From: Staphylotrichum longicolle
Lineage: Eukaryota; Ascomycota; Sordariomycetes; Sordariales; Chaetomiaceae
DNA length: 64,000 nt
NCBI GenBank assembly: GCA_019096155.1
Contig: JAHCVI010000002.1
Coordinates: 4,650,001-4,714,000, forward strand
Direction of reading: 5' to 3'
The number at the start of each line of letters is the position of its first letter. Position 1 is the stretch's first letter. This document shows positions 32,537 to 43,384 of this stretch, in pieces. Both the position numbers and the translations under genes were made by a program. Below the pieces are notes generated by a model that saw only the letters and a program-made list of their open reading frames with translations, did no database searches and was not told the origin of the DNA.

Positions 32537-33214
32537 ATGATTAACACCGACGAAAATTCGTCTGTTCCAGAAGAAGTCTTCCACACGACCTTGACGGTAG
32601 TGGACTTCCACCAGGATACGTCGGGTTCCACGAGGGATGTCTACGTGCTCGGCACCCACACCGCCCTCCCTGCTGCCAAAGAATTCGCGCTCTCAGCTTT
32701 GTCGCACCTTGGCTACCAACCAGACGATTTTCTCGAGTATACCACACGCGTCGACATGCCGTCCGAGGCCTGGAAACATGGCGATGGCGTGATGGTATAC
32801 GCCAAGGCGCCTGCGGGACACGAGTTCCTTGTCGGGTTAGACACCAAACCAAACACGGAGTCCCTCCCCGCAGGCCCAGATCATACGCTGCTCCTGCCGG
32901 ATGGTCACGACCACTTGCACTATGTCCTACAGAACAGGACGGATTACAACCAGGACAAGAGCGGCGCCTATCAGACTACTGAGATCCAGGGCTGCTATGC
33001 GCGCCGGGACGATGCATGGACCGCAGCCAAGGCGACCTTACAAGCAGATCGAGAAAAGTTTGTCCAGTATGACGATCGTGATGACGCGGAATCGGGCAGT
33101 GAGTGGCCGTTTGGTGAGGAGGTTATTGTGCATGCCGTGGCGTATACGGAGAAAAAATATACAGTGGCTGTGAAGACGGTCCCTGGAGCTCACAAGAGGC
33201 ACAGAAAGAAGTAA
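32537..33214 (+). CDS. Uncharacterised 225-residue protein
   Basis: The frame from MINTDENSSVPEEVFH (32537) runs clean to 33214. It is acidic, without signal peptide or membrane span, with HDHLHYVLQNRTDYNQ and GCYARRDDAWTAAKATL as memorable stretches and a C-terminal basic KRHRKK. A longer upstream frame (from 32297) exists but its extra residues are not protein-like. No family recognised. Coding-like codon usage and clean length make it a likely gene. Confidence 0.55.
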   Translation: MINTDENSSVPEEVFHTTLTVVDFHQDTSGSTRDVYVLGTHTALPAAKEFALSALSHLGYQPDDFLEYTTRVDMPSEAWKHGDGVMVYAKAPAGHEFLVGLDTKPNTESLPAGPDHTLLLPDGHDHLHYVLQNRTDYNQDKSGAYQTTEIQGCYARRDDAWTAAKATLQADREKFVQYDDRDDAESGSEWPFGEEVIVHAVAYTEKKYTVAVKTVPGAHKRHRKK

Positions 33215-34160
33215 CTAGTAGTGGTGTTGGACTAGAGAGAGGGTGTTGGAGTGGAGTGTACGTTAAGTCTTGTTTGTGTCATGGATTCATTATAGTTATG
33301 ATTGAGGAGGGCCACGGCGCTGGACGTTGCACGTGACGCAGATGAGTTCGAGTGTGCTGGAAGAGGAGCATCCCGAGCACCGTAACAGGGCCGCTCGATT
33401 TTCTCTTGGGCCGTTCGTGTTAAAACAACTGCCCGCGCCACCGACTGCGCAAAATGTTTATAGGCCCATCGGGACAATTACTAAACCTTTGCCTTCGAGG
33501 TGTATTAAAAATATTGAGAGAGCTACACGATAGAAGAGCATCTAGATCATGAAGAGCTGCTGTTGGGTGTGAAATGTGAATTAGCAGCGATGTTGTCACT
33601 GGTGTTTCTTAAGGCTCACAATCATCCGATGCCCTACGAGCGCTACACCGAGTTAACGGCATCTGAGGGACTTTCAGTCATTAGCCCGAAAACCTAGATG
33701 TTGCTTAGCCCGGGAAGGGGAGATGACAGCAAGGGTGAAGCGTTGAGATGGATTCCGAACGGCAGGTGTGGTCCCTGGGCCCCTGAGAGCAGTCGGATCC
33801 AGCGTTTCGGGTCACCGCCTGCTGCGGCGGCCTGCGGGTGGCACATATGTTCGGGTTGTGGAGCTGAGCAGTGGGCATGCTGTTGGCCATCATCATTCTA
33901 CTATCCCAATTTTACACCGTTTTTCTCCGCTAGCAAATTGTCTCTCCAGATGTAATCCGTCATTGTCGGCCTGAATAACGCAATTCTGCGTCCTTGCACC
34001 TCGTTCAGAACACTTCATACGTCATAGCTCTGGAAACATAACGCAGAGCTCTTCCCCGCGCAAAGGGCAGCCAGGGCTATGCTTAACCGCTGCGTACCAG
34101 TCGCATCCAGCCGCTACAACCCGACCCTCGTCAAGAAGCCAAAGGCCCTACAATCACATA
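33215..34160. other. Spacer upstream of cystathionine beta-synthase
   Basis: No gene recognised. An out-of-frame ATG at 34080 opens a 43-codon upstream frame overlapping the start region of the following gene and might act as a leader frame. Confidence 0.35.
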
Positions 34161-35272
34161 ATGGCTACTTCGAGCGGTCCCAAGCCAAGCGTAAAGCGGT
34201 CGGTCATTGAGTTGATCGGTAACACGCCCCTCATCCGCCTGAACAGGATCCCTCAGTCACTCGGCATCGAGGCCGAAGTTTACGCCAAGGTTGAGCTCTT
34301 CAACGCCGGGGGGAGCGTCAAGGACAGAATAGCGCTGCGCATGATTGAGGAGGCTGAAAAGAGCGGTCTCATCAAGCCCGGCGATACCCTGATAGAGCCA
34401 ACCAGCGGCAATACGTGAATACTCTGCAAGCCCACTGGCGAGGCAACTTGCTGACCAAACCCAGTGGCATCGGCCTCGCCCTCGTTGGCGCGATCAAGGG
34501 CTACAGGACCATCATCACTATCCCCGAGACGATGTCCGCCGGGAAGTTGTCCGTCCTCCGCGCTCTGGGCGCCACTATCATCCGGACGCCGACCCAGGCC
34601 GCGTCTGACTCCCCCGAAAGCCACATTGGTGTAGCAAAGCGTCTTCTGAAAGAGATTCCCCACTCCTACATTCTCGATCAATACTCGAACGAGAACAACC
34701 CGCTTGCACACGAGTTCGGCACTGCCGAGGAGATTTGGACTCAGACAGGCGGCAATATTACGGCCGTCGTGGCAGGCGCCGGCACCGGTGGCACCATTAG
34801 CGGCATCGCCAAGGGCCTCAGGAAACACGACAAGGACGTAAAGATCATTGCGGCCGATCCTCACGGCAGTATTCTTGCCCTGCCTGACGCCCTTAACAAG
34901 GACCAACCAAACATCGCGTACAAGGTGGAGGGTATCGGATCTGACTTCGTCCCCGAGGTGCTGAACCGCGACCTCGTGGACAAGTGGTACAAGACCGATG
35001 ACCGCGAGTCCTTCCAGCTCGCTAGGCGCCTGATTGCGGAGGAGGGCCTGCTCGTGGGCGGCAGCTCCGGCAGTGCGACGGCAGCCATGATTCGCACGGT
35101 GAAGGACTTTGGGTTCGGCAAGGGCGATGTGATCGTCGTTGTCCTCCCGGACAGCATCCGCTCTTATCTTTCTAAGTTCGCCGACGACGACTGGCTGATC
35201 GCAAACGATTTCCTGCCCAATGACTCTGAGAGCATCGATGACAAGGACGCCCCGTTTCAGGCCAAGACATGA
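34161..35272 (+). CDS. cys4: Cystathionine beta-synthase, catalytic domain only
   Basis: Exons 34161-34414 and 34465-35272 (phase-2, 50 bp intron) encode 353 residues. It condenses serine and homocysteine to cystathionine with pyridoxal phosphate, the entry of transsulfuration. Seen are IELIGNTPLIRLNRIP, the PLP lysine in NAGGSVKDRIALRM, the substrate loop TSGNTGIGLAL (across the intron), the phosphate cup GAGTGGTISGIAKGL, and GGSSGSATAAM. VLPDSIRSYLSKFADDDWL marks the end of the catalytic core. The stop comes after FQAKT, just where a normal fungal enzyme continues into a pair of CBS domains; those are present downstream only as broken pieces. Cysteine synthase is the alternative, but RSYLSKF and the linker favour CBS. 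Confidence 0.85.
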
Positions 35273-35275
35273 CTT

Positions 35276-35790
35276 AGGACACATCACCGACGCCTACGGC
35301 GGCGCCACCGTCCGGGCTCTCCGCCTCAAGCCCATCTCCTCGATCCTCACCACCAGTGCGTCTTCCCGAGACCATCGAGACAATGCACGACAAGGGCTTC
35401 GACCAGCTACCCTTACTCACCTCCACAGGTGGTACGCTGGCCGCTCTAGTCGCGCTGGGCACTCTTCACAGTTACATCTCACTCGGCCATCGACGCCGCA
35501 AGCCCCCTTTAGCGGGTTCGTGTTTGACTTCGGCTACATCAACGAGGTGGTGACGGACCAACGTCGGTTAGGTTGGAATGTTAGGGGCAAGAAGCGCAAA
35601 TTCGTTACGAGATCACCATGGATACCCCGCTGTCTATGCTGAACCGGTTTCTAGAGTAAACAGCGCGGCGATGGTGACGGATAAGGGCGAAAATGAAAGG
35701 ATGAATCCTATCGCAGTTGTTACTATGGCCGACCTAATTACCTGGATGGTCAGGTCCGCAATCGGTCTTGCAGGCAGGCCACAATAGATT
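35276..35790 (+). pseudogene. Decayed C-terminal CBS-pair domain of the same gene
   Basis: Pieces of the regulatory tail of cystathionine beta-synthase follow in order but in changing frames: YGGATVRALRLKPISSIL (about 35298), PETIETMHDKGFDQLPLLTS (about 35368), GTLHSYISLG (about 35458), SGFVFDFGYINEVVTD (about 35512), TMDTPLSMLNRFLE (about 35615) and NPIAVVTMADLITWMVR (about 35707). At least four frame changes separate them. The tail normally mediates oligomer regulation and, in animals, S-adenosylmethionine activation. Its loss leaves a catalytic-core protein. Confidence 0.85.
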
Positions 35791-36046
35791 TTTTTTTTGT
35801 TTCAACTAGACACTTTATGCTGACTGCTCTAGGCCACTGCAGCAGGCGTGCTGTCGCCAGGTTGAGGACCTGATGCACGTGCTTATCAGCCACGTGTGTG
35901 TGCATGCTCGAGCTCCTCTGTTCCGCTCGCATCGTCTTCTTTAGAGAGGAATATCTTGAGCGGCTTTGCAATAGCTGTCCTTGTTCCATATGATCCAGAG
36001 AAGGTGCTTTCTAAGCTAGATGTCAAGCTTCAAGACAGTGCAAACA

Positions 36047-36811
36047 TTAGATCGTTACAGGGCTCTTCGAGTCAATGGCCCGTACAATGCCATAACTTGT
36101 GGCCGCGGCCAAGGCGCCTATCAAAAGGGTCTGGAATGCGCCCCAGACACCAGATCGGTTGCTCTTGGCCGTAATCCAGCTCTTGATGTAGCCGAACGCG
36201 AGCAGGATGGCCACCGTGATGCCTATGGAGACGAACAGCGCGCTGCTCGCATCGGTCATGGCGAAGTAGGGGATCATGGGCACGAGGCCGCCGAGGAAGT
36301 AGCTCACGCCCATGGTGGCAGCGCTAATCCAGGCACGGCTGACATTGGGCTTCTCGAGCCGGTGTTCAAAGTTCATCAAGAAGCATACCCACTGCTCCGG
36401 GTTGCGGCAGAGCTCGTCGACCAGTGGCCTGGTGGCCTGGCGTAAGATGTTATAGCGCCGCATGATGTTATAGATCTTCTCACGCCCGACGTCGGAGCAG
36501 ACAGCCACCTCCGCCCGCTCGCGGGCTTCTTGCGTGGCATAATGCTCACGCTCCGTGACGGCAGCCAGGTAAGCACCGAGACCCATGGAGATGGCGCCCG
36601 AGAAGAGCTCGGCGAGGCCGCCGACGACGACCAAGCGCGTGTTGCCGAGCGAGGAGAGACCGGCGCAGAGAGCGAAGGGCACGGTCAGGCCGTCCGAGAA
36701 GCCGATAATGGTGTCACGGACCACATCGCCGTAGTCCGTGTGGTTCTCAACGTGCATTGGCGCCGGTAAGCTCGAAGGGATTGCTGTCACGATAACTGGT
36801 CGCTCCTCCAT
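36047..36811 (-). CDS. ccc1: CCC1/VIT1-family vacuolar iron transporter
   Basis: A single exon for 254 residues. It would pump Fe2+ (or Mn2+) into the vacuole. Signature parts: VVRDTIIGFSDGLTVPFAL at the start of TM1, GGLAELFSGAISMGLGAYLA in TM2 with the conserved acidic/methionine residues, then the cytosolic metal-binding helical region (EREHYATQEARERAEV), and three further spans from SAATMGVSYFLGGLVPMIPY to the C-terminus ending in LIGALAAATSYGIVRAI. The five-helix layout is complete and the frame is clean. Iron storage fits the redox/stress genes around it and the ferric reductases at 49-63 kb, though they are not an operon. Confidence 0.9.
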   Translation of the reverse strand: MEERPVIVTAIPSSLPAPMHVENHTDYGDVVRDTIIGFSDGLTVPFALCAGLSSLGNTRLVVVGGLAELFSGAISMGLGAYLAAVTEREHYATQEARERAEVAVCSDVGREKIYNIMRRYNILRQATRPLVDELCRNPEQWVCFLMNFEHRLEKPNVSRAWISAATMGVSYFLGGLVPMIPYFAMTDASSALFVSIGITVAILLAFGYIKSWITAKSNRSGVWGAFQTLLIGALAAATSYGIVRAIDSKSPVTI

Positions 36812-37991
36812 CGTCGAATTGGAGTTTATCGTCTCTGAACTTTGTCCTGGGTAGTTCGTTGCTTGAGCGTGGGATAATGTTAATCGCGCCTGTTGTCATG
36901 ACACAAGAAGACTAAAGCGGGAAGTTCAACAAACAAGACAAGATGAAGAGCAAGAAAATAGGAGCCACGTACACTTTTGTCTTCCGATCAATGTTAAGCA
37001 GGCTTGTGGCAGGGCTATGTTATAAGATGCTTGAACAAGATTACTCGGATGATTTCCCAATTGAGACGCGGCAAAGCTGATGGCGACGCCACAGTCGCAA
37101 AGAATTGACGCGTTAATGGCATCATGGGGTCGACTAACAAGGCCAATGGGACGAACAAACTCATGGCCTGTCAACATTCAATACGATGAGCACTGTTTGG
37201 GCGGATGAGTGTTGGTTCAGTTGGTTTATGGTCTCATCTTTCTTGAGGACATGGAGTTGAAAAGAGAATCAGCTGGGCAAAGTTGAAGTCCGTCGCCGTC
37301 TCCTTCCTTGACTTGGACAAACAAGGATGGGAGGAGGCGAATTATTCACGTCAGCGGGAGGTCTACTACGCGGTCAAAGATCACGTAGGATAATCTAGGT
37401 AATCTAGGATTATCCCAGCGCTCTGCAGGCGCGTTGCAAAAGAGCGTCCCTCGAAATACTTGGCAGCAATAGCTCTTCAAACAGATCCTTCAGAGGTTCG
37501 ACACGTTCCGTTCTCATATTAAGATAAAAAATAACCCGTCAGTCCTGCGATGGCCCACGCCGATCGGGAACCGGGCACTCACTCTTGCTGGTGCGTGACA
37601 ACACTTGCAAGCAACTTCCGCTCAGACCTTGGGCTAGGAAGCAAAATGGAGTGGAAGAAGAAAATCAGCGTCGAATCGAGCGCCACCGACTAATCTGTGG
37701 TAAAACGCTTCATATTGCATTCATTCAACTCCACTGACGAAATACTAGCTTCCAGCCGCCGCTTGTCCCACGTGAAGGCTGTTGCGAGCTGTCGCGACGG
37801 CGCCGTAATCGCCAGGGTGACACAAGCCGACGCAAAGATGTCACCCCTAACAACCTAAAATCGACAAACAGCCCCCGGAATCACCTCAGCGCTAAGTACC
37901 TGTACGAAACAGGATGGCTGCTTCCACTCCCTCCATAAACCGGGGAGGAAGAGGGCTTGCCGGGGTCCATGGGTGGGTAGCGTAAATGAGC
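36812..37991. other. Spacer
   Basis: No gene recognised over about 1.2 kb. A short direct repeat GATAATCTAGGTAATCTAG occurs near 37388. Confidence 0.4.
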
Positions 37992-38905
37992 TCAATGCGG
38001 GTATGAGCGACTCTCAATCCTTGACTCACTTCCCTCAACCTCCAACCCGATAGTCTTAATATTCCCGACCCGTCTCAGATCCACCGTGTCCTGGTTGACA
38101 ACATCCGAAGCAGCCATGCCAGACAACTCGCCGCGGATGATGCGCTCCTCCAGACATGAACCGCCATACCAGGAGTTCGCCCTGTCGCCATGGATCCTAA
38201 CGGCGCGTTTGGCTCGGATCGGTGAGTACGTCGAGTCAGGAAATGCCACGTCTCCGTTCCCGTTTGTGGCGAACTGCCTTATACTGTGGGTAGGATCGAC
38301 GCCGCTGCCAACTAGGGGCGAAGAGGTTGTGTCTATGGTTTGCTTGGACGACCTTAAGAGGACAGCATGTCTATGCTACGTTTGAGGGATTAGCTGCCAG
38401 TTGAGGCTCAGAAAGAAGAGAAGAAGAGTACTCATACCAGGATAACGGGAAAGAGACCCTCCATCATGCAGCAGAAGCGGTAGATCTGGCCGCCCACGCT
38501 CGTCGCACTCTGAGCCGAGACCTGAAACGAGTAGGTGACGGCGCGCATCGTGCCAACGATTGCCAGGAGCGCGAGGCGAACCTCGGTGCTGCGCATCAGG
38601 AACCAGCCCGTTTGATTCAGGGAGTTCTTCGTTGACTTGGTCATAGTAGGACTACGACGATCAAGAGAAAGTAGGCAACATGCGAACGGTTGGTGTATTG
38701 GAGCCCGCTGTCGCTGTCATTGCCGACAATGTTTCGAATCCGAGTGGTGGCGATCATGATGTAGACAACTACGATGGCGACCATGAGGGCCCAGAACAAG
38801 TTCGCAAAGACATACCGCTTCCTGGTATTGCGCAGAATGCTGCTGAGGATGACGTAGCCATAGAACGGCAGTCCTGCTTCTTGGGCCTAATCATCGTAGG
38901 GAGAG
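37992..38905 (-). pseudogene. Multi-span membrane protein relic, unidentified
   Basis: Minus-strand segments in order: LPFYGYVILSSILRNTRKRY and FANLFWALMVAIVVVYIMIA (about 38880-38720), then STEVRLALLAIVGTMRAVTY and YRFCCMMEGLFPVILV (about 38600-38435), then a soluble tail (38249-37992) with AKRAVRIHGDRANSWYGGS. Four hydrophobic helices are apparent but several frames are used and stops interrupt, so this is either an intron-rich gene I cannot splice or a relic. It resembles fungal RTA1-like or other seven-span proteins only loosely. Confidence 0.4.
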
Positions 38906-39871
38906 TTACTCCGGTCCTCGATAAACGGTGAGCCAAACCTTGCTAGACTCGTCGATCATGTCGCTACATTCTCGCTGGTCGTCCGTAAGCGGCGTATCCA
39001 AAAGTAGGGCGCATGCCGAGAGCATGCGATGCATGGGTGTCCGAATCTCGTGGCTCATATCTGCCAAGAACACAGATTTGAGCATTGAGCTGTCTTCGTA
39101 CGCCTCGATGAGGTGCGATTCTGCAGTCTTCTGCTCCGTTAGGTCGCGAGTGACCTTGCCAAAGCCCATGTGAACCCTGTTCTTGTAAATGGACGTGATG
39201 ATAGCATTGTACCGGAACCGACTGCCATCTTTGCGGTATCGCCAATCCTCGGCTTCCATCCTTCCCTGGTGTATGGAGACCTCGAGTCCCTTCTGAGGCT
39301 TGTTTGACTCGACTTCGTCGCCGTAGAAGAGGAAGAAATGTTTTCCAACGATCTCCTCCGCTTTGTAACCCTTGAGTGGCTCAGCGCCAATATTCCACCT
39401 AGCAACATGTCCCTCAGTGTCAAGAAGAAAGATAGCGTAGCCCTTGACCGTCTTAACGAAAATTCCGAACTCTTCGTCCGTAGGCACCGCTTTCTGTGGC
39501 GGTTCGCGGCTAACACGGGCCTTGCAGCTCTTCGACCTTTGTTGCCATTCCAAGGACAGCAACAATAACTCGTCCTCCGCGAAAATTGGTATCAGACGTA
39601 CCGACCATGCTGTATCTCGACGTTCATATATCGCCCGATCCGTGCAAGGTGCTCGAGTTGCGATAGCCTTTTCCATGACCCGCTCTAGACCATCTTCCAG
39701 GCCAGCTCCTTCCGTAACCAGTCCTTCCCGTCCAAGGAATTCAAATAGGCCTAGACCAAGACAGTCTTCGACCTTGACTGTCCATGCCTCTAAGAAGCTT
39801 CGGGATGCTCGCAGGATCTGGTATGAAGTCGAAAGTATGATGGTCGGAACCGGGGAGAGATCGAAGATCAA
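38906..39871 (-). pseudogene. Hybrid histidine kinase N-terminal half (PAS-PAS-HisKA), truncated
   Basis: The frame has a first PAS-like region (LSPVPTIILSTSYQILRAS), a second PAS with FLLDTEGHVARWNIGAEPL, GYKAEEIVGKHFFLFY and the PAC tail GFGKVTRDLTEQK, then the dimerisation/phosphoacceptor helix FLADMSHEIRTPMHRMLSA with the histidine to be phosphorylated. After LTDDQRECSDMIDESSKVWL it ends at 38906; the ATPase domain is missing. The piece with receiver-domain sequence lies 160 bp away in the opposite orientation, so the gene has been split and inverted. No signalling is expected from this fragment alone. Confidence 0.75.
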
Positions 39872-40029
39872 GTCGAACTCAACTTTTTGCGGAGCCGCTT
39901 TGGTGCGGGCACAGCGCCCCTTTCCAATCGAGCGTTACCGACGCAAACAGTTCTCGACGTTTACGAGGTTCGCAAATTCCCGCATGCATTCGCTTTGTTT
40001 GACATGAACATTTCGTCAGCGAACATCTC

Positions 40030-40770
40030 GGTCGTCACCGATCATGCGTCTGCCGAATTATCCCATACGGAATGAACGACTACATCGCCAAGCCTGTCGA
40101 TAAGACGCGGCTCATTCATGTGCTGGGTAACTGGCTGTTGAGAATGACAGATTACAGGAAGAGTTTCGAGCAGCGGTTTGCCGTAGCGAGGCGACACGGG
40201 GTCGTAGCTGTGCCGGCAACGACGCCAGCCGCGACGCCCACCGATGAACCCAACTACTTTCCAGTCGAAGTCGTCAACGGGGTTGAAGCTGTCGAGGCCG
40301 CCAGCCATGGTGCCCTGCCTTCTCCACCGGTGGAGGCTGCCTCGAGCTCCTCAAACTACAAGCCTGAGGTTGTCCCTGCCGAGCAAGCCATTGATGTGTC
40401 AGCATCCACGGAGACGTCAAATCCGCTCAGGGATGCCGACTCTTCATGTAGCATCACACCAACGGGGACGGTCGTAACGGCAAGGCCCTGCCACGGCATC
40501 ATACCCACCGAGACGGAAAGAGTTTCCCTGGGCGACGTGTCAACAAATCAACGAGACGTTAGGGCTGCTGAAACGCGGAATACTTTCCGCGGCGCCAAGT
40601 CTGTCGAGTCAAAACAGTCTCGGTTGACGATGCCCAACTCCTCTACCGGAGTTAGGTCACTCATTGAGTGCGTCAAAAGAACACAGTCACAACCCGCTAG
40701 GGACAGCCCTGACACCGCGCTGGACGGGACTACCGACCCTTGGGCAGCCATCGATGTGCCGGAGGGATAG
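40030..40770 (+). pseudogene. Receiver-domain C-terminus of a hybrid histidine kinase, inverted fragment
   Basis: The plus strand encodes YGMNDYIAKPVDKTRLIHVL (about 40066-40128), the last helix and conserved lysine-proline of a response-regulator receiver, then GNWLLRMTDYR and a long low-complexity tail ending in TDPWAAIDVPEG. The phosphoacceptor aspartate part is not readable. It probably is the 3' end of the same kinase whose 5' half runs the other way at 38906-39871. Confidence 0.65.
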
Positions 40771-40953
40771 CAGTGAACTCCTGCCACTCTTCCCCAGCAA
40801 AGGCCAGCCACACTTCGCCCAGCTCCTTACGGAGCTCCAGCTCCCCGACGACACCGCAGGCGAGATGCGAGGCCCGAGAGGAGGAGTAGGTTAAGGGCTC
40901 AAGCGGCGGTAGGCCGGCGTACCGTTCCAGGTACGGGGCAACCCAGGTCCAGA

Positions 40954-41069
40954 TTGGATTTCACTGCGGCTTGGATTTCACTGCGGCTTGGATTTCACTG
41001 CGGCTTGGATTTCGTTTCGGCTTGCGTTTTACTGTGACTTGGATTTCGCTGTGGCTTGGATTTTGTATT
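40954..41069. repeat. Tandem 17 bp repeat
   Basis: The unit TTGGATTTCACTGCGGC repeats about seven times, the first three or four copies nearly perfect, the later ones degenerate by mostly C/T changes (TTGGATTTCGCTGTGGC). No coding function. Confidence 0.8.
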
Positions 41070-41263
41070 CTAATTAGTCATGGTTCATAGGATGGAAAGA
41101 CTATCAGCACTCTACTTCAGAGCCCGTCTTCTGACAGCGCTTTCTCTCGTCCGCGGTAGGGTGCATGTCCACGAAGGGGCGGTGACGCAATGTCGAAGGT
41201 GGCTGTGATGCGGCGTCGGTCAGTCAGACGGATGCGGTTGCAATGAGTGGGGAAGTACGGGGG

Positions 41264-41430
41264 TTGCGGAGCGTGCGGGGCCCCGAGCCGGAAAGAAAGC
41301 TTGGGGCAGGATGGCATAGATGTCCTGGTCCGGGGTCCAAGTTCAAAGTCGACGTGCGTCCCTTAATTTCCTTCCACCCGGGTCGGGCCATGCTACCAGA
41401 ATCGTTGCGCCTCCCGGATCGTAAAGTGAC
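41264..41430 (+). repeat. Left arm of a ~160 bp inverted repeat
   Basis: The segment from GGGCCCCGAGCCGGA to CGGATCGTAAAGTGA recurs in reverse orientation at about 42091-42245. The copies keep the words AAGTTCAAAGTCGACG and GGAAATTAA(A/G)GGACG (or complement) and differ mostly by C/T or G/A changes. Function unknown; possibly the ends of a degraded element. Confidence 0.75.
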
Positions 41431-42090
41431 ACAGAACCACGGAATACACCAAGCGCATGAGTATAAAACCGAAATCGCCGAGAAAACCGAGCTAAAGCTT
41501 GGGAAAAGCTTATTCCGGACAAGACTACAGACGGTCGGAAGAAGAATCCCTCTAATCGGTTGCACAGAAATCCTTGGAGAGCAAGAACTCAGGGGACATA
41601 CTCGAGCCGAACTCATCTAGGGCAATTCATATAATTTCAATCCATCACCCACACTGGGGGTATCTATCCGCATTTGTGACACTTATGTGTGCCCTTTCTA
41701 ATCCAACTTTTTCACAAGACATTTTACTTCTAGTATTCATCCATCCAGAATCACTTCCCCGGATTCACCTCCGCCGCCCTCCCACTCCCCTCTCCCTCTG
41801 CTTCGGCGCACTAACATGCTGATACAACCCCTCACTCGGTGCAATGGCCGCTTACCGCATTCTAGCCCGGGATTCCTCGCCTCCCTCTGCCTCGTCACCC
41901 ACTCCTCACCCTCAACCCCCCCGCCGTCCTCATACACCCCACTCAGCCTCTTCTTCTTCTTATTCTTCCCCGCCAGACTCGCCTGGCGGTAGAGCCCCAT
42001 CCTATGACGTTCACTCTTCTTATCCTTGTTCTTTTCTTCTTCTTGCCCCTCTTCTTTTTCTTGTTGCTGTCCCTGTCGGACATATCTTCA

Positions 42091-42245
42091 ATCACTTTAC
42101 GATCCGGGAGGCGCAACGATTCTGGTAGCATGGCTCGACCCGGGTGGAAGGAAATTAAAGGACGCGCGTCGACTTTGAACTTGGACCTCGGACCAGGATG
42201 CCCATGCCGCCCTGCCCCAAGCTTTCTTCCGGCTCGGGGCCCACC
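42091..42245 (-). repeat. Right arm of the ~160 bp inverted repeat
   Basis: Reverse-complement copy of 41264-41430. The ~660 bp between the arms has no recognised gene. No target duplication was found, so whether it is a single foldback element or two independent insertions is open. Confidence 0.75.
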
Positions 42246-43384
42246 GCTGCCCCATGGTCTTGCCTCATCCAATCAATACACATCGATGGATCGGATGATG
42301 AAATCGGAGAGTGATGCTGCGGCTGGAGACAACGTTTGGGCCTGCTACCGGGTTGCCCACGTGATTCTCGTAGATACAGGGGGGGGATTAAACTTACAAG
42401 GGACTCGCACTTGGCTGTCGTGGCCATTGTGGAGAGTCCCACAATTTTCATCCAATGGACGGAACATGGTTCTGTCGATGCGAGCCTTGCCTTTGGCTCT
42501 GGGGCCGACTGTAGCTCTTCGCTTCGTACTTGCGTTCCTTCCTCTGCTTGACTCTGTTCTGGAGGTTGACGGAGTGATCGAGATGTCGTCTTGGTCGTCT
42601 TTGTTTCTCGTATATTGTCTGTCCGTCTTGATCCGAAAAAAGAAAAGAAACGGGGCAAGTTCAGCTTTAATTGGGTGTTCTCTGGAGATAGTTCATATAC
42701 GTTAGTGCTGAATGTTTTCTGTCAACAACTTGTCTGGATAAAAGCCCTGAGCTTTGTGTCTTCTGCTGGCTCGGGAGAATTGCTTGTGACTTGACTTATT
42801 GCGTTAAACTCAGTTGACACAACGAATTGCTGCCTGAAAGCATTAGGCAATGCCACACAGATGCTGTCATCTGCTTTGCTCAGGCATCTTATGTCAACTC
42901 AATGCGAGTTAATAGAGTCATTGGATGAAGCTTCGTAGCGGGTCATCGGATGCAGTGTTTCGCATTCGATGTTCTTCGCTCACCGAGGGCTTGTTCCTTT
43001 GCCTCTCAAACACTCGATATTTTCATGGCCTCGGACTCGTTATAAGCGACAATGTCCAGGCTCGAAGTGAAGTAAGGGACCGTTTAGACAACACGTTTCG
43101 TGGAAAGAGAAACTGGGAGTCACGGATTTGCGTCCGACAGTGGCAGGCGGCCTGACCTTTGCCAGATGCTGATTGAACACAGGTTTCAATTTGCCTCGGA
43201 CGTTGTGTTTCATTAGGTGTTGCACTGGTGTCCTGATCGCAATGCTTCCAGAGGAGTTCCTCTTTTTCGGTGTGAAGATCCTGCGATAGCATCGAAGCCT
43301 AGTTTTGTTAGCGCGGAGATGTCCGACCCGGTACGTCCGATCCGAGGTTGCAAACGCACAAAGAAAAAATTCCGGACTCAATAG
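42246..43384. other. Spacer with short repeated word
   Basis: No gene recognised. The 23-base context AGTCCCACAATTTTCATCCA occurs at about 42436 and again at about 45179, both followed by ATG-like sequence, suggesting scattered copies of one element. Confidence 0.4.

Noticed and set aside
34415..35272. Separate short cysteine synthase gene starting at ATG 34415-34417
   Set aside because: That ATG lies inside the intron; splicing restores the TSGNTGIGLAL motif of one continuous enzyme.
34280..35287. 335-codon minus-strand frame opposite cystathionine beta-synthase
   Set aside because: Shadow of the PLP-enzyme coding strand; no recognisable domain.
38432..38930. RTA1-like lipid-translocating exporter
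   Set aside because: Some spans look similar, but the characteristic RTA1 glutamate/histidine motifs are not found, so only an unidentified membrane relic is reported.
42810..42900. Possible small MITE bounded by TTGACA inverted ends
   Set aside because: The match is limited to six bases plus a loose GCCTG word; too weak.
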